Translations under genes and position numbers: made by a program | DNA from: Norana najaformis | Taxonomy: Eukaryota > Annelida > Clitellata > Crassiclitellata > Hormogastridae | Assembly: GCA_964023275.1 (NCBI GenBank) | Contig: OZ029928.1 | Coordinates: 372,001 to 436,000, forward strand | Length of the DNA: 64,000 nucleotides | Reading direction: 5' to 3' | Notes under the pieces: model-generated | The model's database searches: none | Seen by the model: only the letters and a program-made list of their open reading frames with translations | What the model was told of the DNA's origin: nothing | In this document: positions 1 to 9,500 of the stretch, piece by piece | How the letters are laid out: every line of letters starts with the position of its first letter | How positions within the stretch are numbered: position 1 is the stretch's first letter

Positions 1-893
1 ACAAGCGAATCAACCGAGACGACGACGACACAGCTAGGTAAAGTCACTAACGCTCTACAGCGTCTTCCAGCGGAAATTGCTACCAAAGCTAACTTCAATC
101 CAGTTTCCACACTGTTTGGAGATACCACACCAGCATTGCCAGCACCCACCACCAGACCAATCGCGATTGTGGACCCCTACCGCGATCTCGACATCGAGAC
201 GATCAAGAAACACAATTTTAAGCCGCCAAGCGTACTCGCCCAAGCTGAAATAAGTAGAGTTATTGATGAGGTTACAAAGTATAACCGGCATACGCTCGGA
301 CCTGCAAAGAGAAAAGCAAACTCCGCGGATCGAATCAACACCGATCGAGAAATAGATGCCCTTCGAGCATTTAAAACTCGACTTCGACTTACAGAAGACG
401 GCTATCGTCTCGTTCCACACACGGGAAAGGGTATCGCAAGGTCTTTGAAAATGCAAGGACACCAATTCGGTGAAATTTCCATCGACCCCGAGCGCTGATG
501 GCTGGCAACTTAAGGGCATTTAACGGTGGAAATCTCGTACTCGAAGCTTTTGCCGACGAATCACTGTACAATCTCCTGACGAATCGTTTCGTTAAGACTA
601 AACGGTATACACCGCAGACAATTGAAACTTTCAAGAAACTGGTCAAACTGGCCAGTCTGCCCATTCGCGGACGAACAAGCAAAAAACACCAGTTGATCAG
701 AGGCGATGGTTTGCATTTCTACAACGACCCAAACGTCCTTGTAGAGCGATTGCAACTTCTAGTGGCTTCTAAGGCGGCTGGCAACACTAAACTGGATAAC
801 GAGATATTATTGATTCTTGACGAACTGATGCGTTCGGGTGCCATTCCTAAGGAGTTGACACTACAGTTGAACAGAAGTTTGCTCGTGGTATAA
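1..893 (+). pseudogene. Maverick/adintovirus-type conserved structural-block protein, frameshifted, open at left edge
   Basis: Two overlapping reading frames together look like one protein. The first is open from base 1 to a stop at 496-498. The second runs from 498 to 893 in another frame. The first part is charged and helical, with a Pro-rich stretch near residues 40-55. The second ends in a conserved-looking helix region containing FYNDPNVLVERLQLL, ASKAAGNT and ILDELMRSGAI. I recognise this C-terminal pattern from uncharacterised proteins encoded beside the capsid genes of Maverick/Polinton-like elements; its biochemical role is not known to me. It sits 5 bp upstream of the penton-like gene in the same direction, as expected for a compact viral gene block. 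A 1-nt indel near 490-500 breaks it. The true start lies left of the window. Confidence 0.6.
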
Positions 894-897
894 AAAC

Positions 898-1685
898 ATG
901 GAAAAACTTCTCGAGGAAATTCGAGATCTGACGTTGCTGCTAACCCAGCGGGAGAATCTCAGCTTGGTAGTTACCTCAAAAACCACAGACTGGACCACAT
1001 TTTTCAATCCACCGCTGTACCTCGATCCAAACAAGCGTTTCCAGTTGGCTTTAGTAAACCTCGAGACCTACAATTCCATCCCCAACATATCCAACGATAA
1101 CAACACGTTCGACTATAGTCCGGATGGTGGTGCGACTTGGAAAACGATCAAGATACCTGAAGGAAGCTATGAGATCACACAGATCAACGTCGAGATTCAG
1201 CTACAGCTCGCGGCGAATGGTCACTGGGATGCTGCAAACAAATCCCACTATATTACCGTAGCAGCTAAAGTTTCGACTCAGCGGCCTCCTTGGAGATAAC
1301 CAAACGCACTTATCAGATAAAAATGACCACATCTACCATCCGGGCTACGCTCGGTTTTAACCCCACAACGCTTGTGAGTACAACAAGCTACCACGAAGCA
1401 ACAAACTCAGTAGACATTCTTTCAGTCAACAGCATACTGGTGAACTGCGACATAATCGGTGGTTCATATCGCGGCGGTAATCAGCTACCAGTGATCTACA
1501 GCTTCTTTCCAAACGAATCGCCGGGTTACAAGGTAGCCGAAGCCCCGAATAACCAGGTATACTTACCTGTATTACCTGCGGGTAACGTCCAACGAATGCG
1601 AGTATGGCTAACGGATCAGAATGGTGAACAATTAAACCTCCGAGGTGAAGCTCTTACTATACTATTTCACATTCGCAGCTCGTAA
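898..1685 (+). pseudogene. penton-like minor capsid protein, one frameshift
   Basis: The first frame (898-1299, 133 aa) carries FNPPLYLDPNKRFQLALVNL, followed by a serine-proline-asparagine segment and a WKTIKIPEGSYEI stretch. The second frame (1290-1685) carries ATLGFNP, VNSILVNCDIIGGSY, a VIYSFFPN motif and, near the end, VWLTDQNGEQLNLRGE. This succession of beta-rich motifs is what I recognise in the single-jelly-roll minor capsid (penton-like) proteins of Maverick/Polinton and adintovirus-like elements. That protein forms the vertices of the icosahedral capsid. The two frames overlap by 10 nt near 1290, so a single indel separates them. The gene lies between the conserved upstream protein and a small core protein, the usual neighbourhood of the capsid genes. 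Assignment is from motif memory, not a search. Confidence 0.65.
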
Positions 1686-1765
1686 CCAGTCGTTAGAAAA
1701 TGTTCGTCTTTACCAGTCGTAGTCACACCGGTCATGTACGGCGTAATATCGTGGGTGGTGAGTTT

Positions 1766-2185
1766 ATGGACTGGATAAGCGGTGCAGAACGTATACTCGG
1801 TTCAGCCGGTCGATCTGCTGCTTCGTTTATCTCGGCAAACAAGGACACGATTAAAAACGTCGCTGACGTAGCTGGTAATTTAGCAATGGCCGCTGCGGTT
1901 AAGAAGATTACCGATGTAGTAAAAGCAAGAAGTGCTGTTACAGCAGCCGAGACGGCAAAAGAAGCTCTCCCTGCTCCTCTAGAGAAAGTACTCAGCGATA
2001 AAAGCATCGAGTTTCTGAAGCAACTAGCGACCACGGAGAGTCCTCTTGTGCCGGCGACTCAAGACATTAATAGCCGCATTGCTGGATCTGGTTTCAAGAC
2101 GCTACAAGCGGTCCTGGAAAAATGTCGTCGGAATGGTGGTAGGGGTTTGTTTCTCGGTCCTCAAAAATCTTTCAATTTTCACTGA
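1766..2185 (+). CDS. small virion core/membrane-active protein of the Maverick-like block
   Basis: The open frame runs from 1700, but the ATG at 1766 (MDWISGAERILGS) is a more natural start because the preceding residues are basic and unlike the rest. The protein is about 139 aa, rich in Ala, Lys and Ser, with amphipathic helices (SAASFISANKDTIK, AMAAAVKKITDVV) and a C-terminal GRGLFLG motif. Short proteins with amphipathic helices and a Gly-rich GLFL/GLYL end occur next to the capsid genes of Maverick/adintovirus-like elements. They have been likened to adenovirus minor core or membrane-lytic proteins. Position between the penton-like and hexon-like genes fits. The last dozen residues may be altered by a frameshift, so the end is uncertain. 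The exact function is inferred. Confidence 0.5.
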   Translation: MDWISGAERILGSAGRSAASFISANKDTIKNVADVAGNLAMAAAVKKITDVVKARSAVTAAETAKEALPAPLEKVLSDKSIEFLKQLATTESPLVPATQDINSRIAGSGFKTLQAVLEKCRRNGGRGLFLGPQKSFNFH

Positions 2186-2220
2186 TGTTGTATTAAAGAC
2201 TGACGTTTTTCTGTTATATA

Positions 2221-3710
2221 ATGGCGACCGTAAACGTTGCGATTGAAATGTTAGACATCGCGGAATCGGTGCCGGTCGATGAGAGCATCGAATCATTCGA
2301 ATACCGCGAGTATGAATCGCAGAATCCAGCTGCCATCAACAACGAACAAGCAATACAGATCGATATTCAAAATCAAGACGTTTTCACACAACCGTCCAAA
2401 AGTTATCTTCTAGTGGAGGGTAGACTCGTATCCACTGGGTCGGATCATTGATGGCACTCATCAATAATGCCATCCCATTCATATTCTGCCAGATTCGGTA
2501 CTTGATAAACAACACCGAGATAGAAAACGTAATGTCTCCTGGACAAGCCACGTCGATGAGAAGTATGTTAATTTACGGCCACGATTTTTCCAAGGCGGAA
2601 GGTTTGAACATGTGTTGGCAAAAAGATACGACTGATGCGGCTGCTCAAGGAATTCTCGGCTTCAAAGCGGGACGACAGCTGATTATCGCTAGACCAGACC
2701 CAGTTGGTTCTTATCCTGATTCTTCCTCTTCCTCTTATCTCTCTTCTCGCTTCAATTTCAAACAGCATCCACCGTAGCCGTCCGACTGTCTGAGTGCCTG
2801 ACTCCTGGATCTTGACCCTTTTGCCTATCGATTTTGTTTTGACTGAGCGCCTGTGAATAAGCTGGTTCCCGCGCCTTAGCTTTCGTTGAGCGCTGTAGAA
2901 ATCTCGAGATTACGATTACGATTTTTCGTTCGTCTGTTTGGCTTCTGCGATGACCACCATAGCCGAGACCGGAATCAAACAATCTCTGCTGCTTAGTCCA
3001 CAAGCCGACGCTGATACTATTTTTCGAGATCAGGCACCGTTGAATGGAGAACTGAGCTGTCAAAACTCTCTTGGTTCATGCCACATGTTATTCCAGCATT
3101 GGAGTATAAGAGCGCGATGATGAAGCAGATCGATAGTAAAGTCAAAGTTTCCGTAGCATTTTGCGCTATGCAGTGCGACAACATTGCAGTACCACAAGCA
3201 ACGACTTTTTCGTGGAGGTTGAGCGTAAAATCTGGCACCGAAAAACCGCGTTGGATTTTGGTCGCATTTCAAACCGGTTAAGCTGCTCACCAGCAGCAAA
3301 ATCCCGCATTATTCGACCACGTTTGAGTCCGCAACATCTACGCCATGCTGAACAGCGATCGATACCCGGTTATAGACATGAACTTAAACTTCACGCAGCT
3401 AAGGACCTCTCGCGCGTATAAAGCTCTGCGGGACTTCAAAAAGGAGTTTTATGGCATAGATGCGCGAGAATCTTCATCCCAAGTGATTCCGATCGATTTC
3501 CTTGACTTTTATCCGATTTTCTATTTCTAGACGTGCGTAGACAATCCGAGCGTCTAGAAACCTCTGTTCAGGACATCCAAATCAAGGTGGACTTTGTTGC
3601 TGCAGTGCCAGCCAATACGACGGCCTTTGCAGTCTTGATCAGCGATCGTCTCTTGTACCTCGAATCTGCAAGTTCAATGCCGTTTACTAACAATTACAAA
3701 CATATCCCCT
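2221..3710 (+). pseudogene. hexon-like double-jelly-roll major capsid protein, multiply broken
   Basis: The gene starts at the ATG at 2221 (MATVNVAIEML) just after the core gene. The start frame carries IDIQNQDVFTQPSKSYLLVE, and later frames carry PGQATSMRSML and DDFSKAEGLN-like text (2448-2720), PHVIPALEYKS and FSWRLSVKSGTEKPRW (3063-3281), LNSDRYPVIDMNLNF (3345 on) and VDFVAAVPANTTAFAVLISD (to about 3690). These are motifs of the hexon-like major capsid protein of Maverick/Polinton and adintovirus-like elements, which builds the icosahedral shell. Lesions visible in order: a frame change near 2445, a SINE-like insertion at about 2720-2922, frame changes near 2930-2980, 3058 and 3282, a TAG at 3528-3530, and an abnormal C-terminus. 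The gene cannot be expressed as it stands. Confidence 0.75.
2720..2922 (+). repeat. SINE-like interspersed repeat, copy 1, inside the capsid gene
   Basis: This about 200-bp segment interrupts the capsid homology. Similar sequence recurs at 40617-40818 (same strand) and 54783-55000 (reverse strand). Shared landmarks are a CT-rich head, CCACCGTAGC, CTATCGATTTTGTTTTGAC, GAATAAGCTG, GCGCTGTAGAAATCT and a tail of GATTAC units. A short, non-coding, dispersed unit ending in a simple tail is the profile of a SINE. The target-site duplication is not clear to me. Confidence 0.7.
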
Positions 3711-3728
3711 TTCGATTTATTATGAAAA

Positions 3729-4218
3729 ATGACTTCCGAATATATTTCATTCGTTCTCGCAAAGAGTAGTACTAGCTAAATCCATCAAAGATGGTACTGG
3801 GGCTACGATTCGACTGGCTTCAAACCAGCTTCACGGGGAGGATAAACTGGGTCTAAGAAAGCGCCAGATTGCTCATATCGAGAAAAAGAAGGCAAATGCT
3901 GCCAGCGCCGAATTGAGGTTTACTAAAACGCAGTTGAAAAAGATGTCGAAGATGGGCGGTTTTCTCCCACTATTGGTTCTCCTTCCGGCAATTCTCGGTG
4001 GACTCGGTGCGGCCAGTGCTTTGGCTGGTGGAGCAGCTGGGGTGGCAAGAGCGGTACAGTCTAAACAGGCCAACGACGCAGCTCTAGCCGAGACCGAGCG
4101 TCATAATGGCGAAGTCGAAGCTCAACTGCGAGGTTCTGGATTGTTTCTCGGGCGTGAGACTCGAGGTAGTTGTTGCCCGCTGTGTAGAGGATCCGGTTTA
4201 TATCTTTCAAAAAACTAA
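3729..4218 (+). pseudogene. second virion core-like protein with hydrophobic GGFLPLL segment
   Basis: The likely start is the ATG at 3729; that frame reaches a TAA at 3777-3779, after which the protein continues in another frame from about 3781 to 4218. The continuing frame shows DGTGATIRLASNQL, a Lys-rich helix, then KMSKMGGFLPLLVLLPAILG and an Ala/Gly-rich segment like a membrane-inserting helix. It ends in two GSGLFL/GSGLYL motifs (residues about 115-140 of the long frame). This layout resembles the small basic core/membrane-active protein found downstream of the major capsid gene in Maverick/adintovirus-like elements. It lies immediately before the protease gene. The internal stop, and possibly the Cys-rich segment between the two Gly motifs, are signs of decay. 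Confidence 0.5.
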
Positions 4219-4238
4219 AACCGTTAAGCAACCTAAAT

Positions 4239-4592
4239 ATGGAGAAAGCTACTAAAGCCCAATCACATTTTCGCAGTGTTTTTATACGAGACAGTCTTCC
4301 TTCAACGGTACATGATAAGGAATGAGGAGTGGTCAATCTAGACTCCAGCTTCGGTAACGGAACTCACTGGATTGCGTACCACAAAAGTGGTCCCATCGCC
4401 TACTACTTGGACATCTATGGACTAGACCCACCGCACGAACTTTCTCGATATTTAGGTTGCTCCATTAGAACGCAGACGTTTCAACTTCAGGGTCCCGATG
4501 ATGTAATATGTGGTCACCTCTGCCTGTATGTGCTCAGAGAGCTTGCTGTAGGTCGAAAATTTGAAGACATCGTGCTCGAACTATGTAACTAA
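4239..4592 (+). pseudogene. adenain-like (Ulp1-type) cysteine protease, in-frame TGA
   Basis: The frame beginning at ATG 4239 is interrupted by TGA at 4323-4325 after 28 codons, then continues open to 4592. The downstream part carries GNGTHWIAY (catalytic His), YYLDIYGLDPP (acidic residue), a Gln-containing segment and CGHLCLYVL (catalytic Cys), in the H-D-Q-C order of adenovirus-type maturation proteases. In Maverick/adintovirus-like elements this enzyme processes capsid precursor proteins. The region is shorter than a complete enzyme (about 117 codons against about 200 in adenain), so the N-terminus may already have been degraded. The neighbouring core protein upstream and fibre gene downstream fit the usual structural block. 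Confidence 0.7.
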
Positions 4593-4616
4593 GTAAATTT
4601 TTCGCAAAACAAAAAA

Positions 4617-4868
4617 ATGCCGGTTGATAAGTTTGGAAGTGTAATCGCTGTGTCAAGGGGAGAAGTGGAGCAGTTTAACCATGCCTCGTCCGCAGGACAG
4701 GCGATACCGTGTTGGGGAATCTCTCGGCTGGTTGGTTTCGGCTGACAGACATCGGAATGCCTCTGGTGGGCACAGATGTCGCGACAAAAGGCTACGCTGG
4801 TACTATTGACCAGGATAACCTACAGTTCGCTGGTGGGACAATGTCAGGCAACATCAACGTGAACGGTC
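4617..4868 (+). pseudogene. fibre-like protein, N-terminal fragment cut by the LTR array
   Basis: An ATG at 4617 opens a short frame (MPVDKFGSVIAVSRGEVEQF). After a frame change near 4700 the reading continues as LVGTDVATKGYAG and GGTMSGNINVNG, reaching base 4868 where the LTR begins. The same repeat style, a threonine-methionine-serine-glycine segment followed by N-rich text and then RVTGLP, resumes directly after the LTR array at 20088. This shows the two pieces were once one gene. Modules of this kind (TKxYVD, GxMTGNLxMxGNRVTGLP) are typical of fibre-like attachment proteins of tailless DNA viruses and phages. Confidence 0.6.
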
Positions 4869-6393
4869 TGTAACCCCCTTTCTAAATGCTCCTTTGTCTA
4901 GATCTAGTGACTATAGATGGCAGTCACTTTACATTACCTCATGGTACCTACAAGCTTGTTTAGGCTGTAGGTAGATATACATGTTAATTGGGGTTTTGTC
5001 TCCTGATATGATAATTATAGGTCAGACTCAAATCAACATGCAATATCTAGCGGAAATTGTAAGGATATTACAATAGCTCGTATCTTTCCACTACCATCTT
5101 GTATTATAATGTCTGATTGAATAAGAATGAACAAAGTCAATTGTTGCAAATCAATCAATGTATTATATATAGTTCAATGACTTAATTAATGCTTAATTAA
5201 GGCCAGCTTCTTATCAAGCCTAGATCTTTAACACTACCCACCCACAAGCTTGGATGGCCATTTCCCCTGTGCACTGACTCTGATGAAGTCTGAACAGTTT
5301 CACTGTAAGTTGCAGTGAGTTGGCATCGACGTAGTAGGATAAGATTGTCACTCACCACTAGCTGTCTCTGCACAAACGATTCTTTTCACCACGCCGACAT
5401 ACCCTTGGATAAAAGTCTTTCGTAGAAGGTATTTTGAGCGAAATCCTTGCTGTTCAAGGATGAGAATCCACGCGATTCGATCGTTATCGTCCGAAGGAAT
5501 GTTCCTTGACGAGATGTGGTTGCACTGTAGAGTCGAAGACTTTTAACTCGCGCCGCTAAGTCCGTTTCGAAGCAATTACATGGAATTAATCCAAACTTCC
5601 AGACGTTAGTTTCTTGATGAACACTTTGTCAGTTCGCAACCGAAACACAGGTGAAGAACCCGTAATACATGAGCCTTTATATACTCATTATTCGAGAAAA
5701 CAGTTCGACTTGACAAGTCCGCAACTGATCACTTATTTCTCGGAGTCACGCTGAATTGTAACTAGGACCTTCCTGTACAAAATCCAGCCGTGAACTGAAC
5801 TTCTTCAACGGTTTTCACCGCGAATCGACATCGTCAAACGGTTGGCCGAAAGTGTCGTCTGCATCTTTCACCCACATTTGCAGTGATTTCAGCGTCCTTC
5901 GTTGAGATAGTCGTCTGCTCCTTGTTTACTAATGATATGGAGTTACGTCCACTGCGCCCCCTTATTGGCTGGCTACTTCCAATGGCAACGTGCTGCCATT
6001 GGCCGAAAATCCCCCAAGTAAAATCCCGATTGGCTGACAATCGAAACATCGGTTTGAAATCTCCTTCGAAATGACTCGCAAACTTTGGCAGATTGCGAAT
6101 AAAACAATTCATCAACATTCACGTTGATCACACGTAAAAATAGTTCAGAAACCCATTCATTGTTCCCCGTAATTAGTATATTTTTAGACCCTATGCTGGC
6201 CTTGCTATTTTGGTTAGTTTAAACGCCCTAAGCCGGCCATGTATCTTAAGTGAGTAATCGCGTTAGTCAACACAAACGCTTATTCTAACATACGCAAAAC
6301 CATGTCAATTATATGCATAGTTCATACAATAGCAATAGCAAAATCAACTGAACTTGATCAACATAGCGAGAACATATATAGATTTAGTCTACA
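4869..6393 (-). repeat. LTR copy 1 (3' LTR in element sense)
   Basis: A 1,525-bp terminal repeat starting TGTAACCCCC and ending GTCTACA on the plus strand. It matches 11716-13240 and 18563-20087. It should carry the promoter and polyadenylation signals. Small open frames inside it repeat identically in all three copies and look like chance frames. Confidence 0.95.
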
Positions 6394-6407
6394 ACACTCC
6401 CCTACTC
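6394..6407 (-). other. polypurine tract of retrotransposon copy 1
   Basis: Read on the minus strand, the bases just before the 3' LTR are GTAGGGGAGTGT. A purine-rich run abutting the LTR is where plus-strand DNA synthesis is primed in LTR retrotransposons. The same stretch recurs at 13241-13254 beside LTR2. Confidence 0.65.
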
Positions 6408-6548
6408 AGGAAAATTTAGCATAAATTTTTAACAAACGAATCACATAATATTTCTCGCATGTAGCAATCACACACTTAATTACACTAATTAAACACTATC
6501 TACATTCTTCTACGACTAACTTGTCTTACTGACTTATTACCTAATCAC

Positions 6549-9500
6549 TTACTCTAAACTTCTACTAAGGTAATCTGCAATCACATTCTCAGATCCCTTT
6601 ATATACCTCACCTTGAAATTATAATTCTGCAAGGCTAAGTACCACCTCATCACTCTAGCATTGGTAATTTTCCCCGTCTTAAGGTATTGGAGTCCACAAT
6701 GATCTGTCTCCACCACAAACTCTCGTCCAAACAAATATCTCTCGAACTTCCGCACACCCCACACCATGGCTAGACATTCTTTCTCCTCAACAGAATACTT
6801 TCTCTCTCGAGGTACTAGCTTCCTACTTGCATATGCCACTGGGTGTTTGATTCCCTCAATTTCCTGCATCAAGACAGCTCCTATGCCACTATCTGAAGCA
6901 TCTGTCTGAAGCACAAACTCTCTTTCTAAATCAGGCAATCTCAGTATTGGAGCTCCTGTCAATGCTTCTTTAAGTTCCTTGAATGACCTTTCAAGTTCAG
7001 GTGTCCATTCAATCACATTCCTTACATCTTTTCTAGTTAACTCAGTCAGTGGTTTCATTACCTCAGCACACTTTGGTATGAATCGACGATAATAATTCAC
7101 TGCTCCAAGGAAACTACGCACTTGCTTCTTAGTCTTAGGAATTGGTAATCCTGCAATCTTGTTGACTGATTCAGCCTTTGGGCTAATCATATCACCTTCT
7201 ATGGTGTGTCCCAGAAAATCGATTTTCAAGTACCCAACACTACACTTCTTGGGCTTCAACGTCAATTTCGCTCTCCTGACTCTGGTAAAGAATTCCCTCA
7301 GAACACTAAGGTGATGTTTCCAACCTTTAGTATGAGCCAAAATGTCGTCAACATAGCTCTCGAGATTTGTTGACCCTTCAAGTATCTTCCTGATCATGCG
7401 GTTATAACTTGAAGCACTATTGACCAATCCAAAAGGCATAACCTTGAATCGATACAACCCTTTGTCACAAATGAAAGTGGTCAAATCCTTGACTTCCTCC
7501 CTCATCGGTATTTGCCAATATCCTTTGCAGAAATCAAACTTGCTGTATATTTGACTTCCACTCAGCTTATTGAAGACGTCATCATTCGACATCATCGGTT
7601 CAGGATCAAATATTGTTATCTTGTTCAACTCTTTGTAGTTGCAACACAATCGATTCGACCCATCAGCCTTCTTCACAACCACCAAAGGCGCAGCATATGC
7701 TGAATCAGATCTTTCTATGATCCCATTCTTCAACATTGCTTCCAACTCCTTGTCCACTTCTTTCCGTAAACCATAAGGTGTCGGATAAGCCTTAGATCTT
7801 ACCGGTTCATTACTAGTCAGCTTTATGTCATGCTCGACTACATCTGTCTTTCCAGGTACATCAGAGAAAATGTCACGGAACTCATGCAACAGTTCCTCCA
7901 ACTCCTTCCTCTTCACTCCTTCAAGTTCAGGATTAATGTCAACATCCCGGTATGTCTCCTTCTGAACACTGTTATACATAGACAACAATTCTTCTTCATT
8001 CTCACCTTCTAATTCATCTCTCACAACTGTCACTACTGATGCCACCATTTCCTCTTCTTCTATCACATCATTGGCTCTCACGGCATCACGCTCATAATAC
8101 TTCTTGAGCATGTTCACATGATATGTCTTCACCTTATCTGGAGCTATCTCAACCCGATAATCATAATCTCCAATTCGATCTTGAATCAGATACGGTCCTT
8201 CCCACTGAACCATTAATTTATTGGTCTTAACAGGTATCAACAGAAGCACCTTGTCACCAATCTCAAATTTTCTCATCCTCGACTTCTTGTCATAATACTT
8301 CTTGTTCTTGCTCTGCGACCTTTCTATTTCGCTTTGTGCAATCTTGCAGGTCTCCTCAATTCTTTCTCTCAAATCTAACACATAGTTGTATGCATCCTTC
8401 ACTTCCTCATCAACTTCTTCCTTTGTCCACAACTCTCTCAGGATTTTCACAACTCCACGACAACTCCTCCCGAACATCAGTTCAAAAGAACTGAATCCAT
8501 GGCTTTCATGGACAGCATCTCTTAGTGCAAACAACAAAGGCGCAAGGAAACGATCCCATTCCTTGGGTTGTTCCACAATCAATTTCTTTAGAGCAGTCTT
8601 AATGGTGCCATTAAGCCTCTCGACACATCCATTACCCATTGCATGGTAAGGACTAGTCAATGTGTGTCGGATCAATAACAATTTATTGACTTCCGCCATC
8701 ATGTCAGATGTGAACTGGCTTCCACGATCTGTATGGATCCTCTCAGGAATTCCCATTCGACAATATACTTCGAATAGAGCTTCAGCCACTTCCTCTGTGG
8801 TAATCCCTCTCAACGGCACTGCTTCCGGATATCTGGTACTCATGTCAATGATTGTCAACACATAGCGATTGCCTTTGCTAGACCGAGGTTCGATTGGTCC
8901 GATCAAATCTACAGAGATCATTCGGAACGGAACATCGATTAGTGGCAAATGTCCCAACGGTGCTCTGCTTACCGAAGCTTTGCCCGCAAACCTTTGACAT
9001 AAGTCGCAACTCATCACAAATCTTTTCACATCCTGATTTAATCCTGGCCAGTAAAACTCTTGACTGACTTTCAACGTGGTCTTCTTTACTCCCATGTGAG
9101 CTGACAACAAGGCATTGTGTCCAACTGCCATTACTGTGTCTCTAAGAGTCTTTGGTACCACTAGCTTATAGCTGACTTGGTCACTCATTACCTCTTTGCC
9201 ACGCTTGTACAGCAATCCCTTTTTCACTTCGTACTCATGATTCCGTCTACCTTCACTGGAATTAGACTCGTGCAAGCTCTTCCAACATTTTGTCAGAGTT
9301 TCATCTTGCTTCTGCAAGTTACTGATTTCTTCCACACTAAGTTTCACATCAGGTAAACTAGTGATCTTTAAAGATCTCAGTTTCTTCATTTCAGGGCTTT
9401 GCTTAATCTGTGCACGTGTTTCACACGCTGCTATCAAATGACCTCGACCTTCGTCGGCTATTGCATGCGAATTCCAATCATCGACGTCATTTCTTACTGT

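Noticed and set aside
2758..3063. 101-aa minus-strand ORF across the SINE and capsid region
   Set aside because: It spans the junction of two unrelated sequences and has no domain.
4323..4325. TGA in the protease as selenocysteine or readthrough codon
   Set aside because: No SECIS-like element was noticed, neighbouring genes carry ordinary frameshifts, and the N-terminus is short, so decay is simpler.
5834..6118. 94-aa minus-strand ORF inside each LTR (also 12681 and 19528)
   Set aside because: Identical in all LTRs simply because the LTRs are identical; no recognisable domain, and it overlaps probable promoter sequence.
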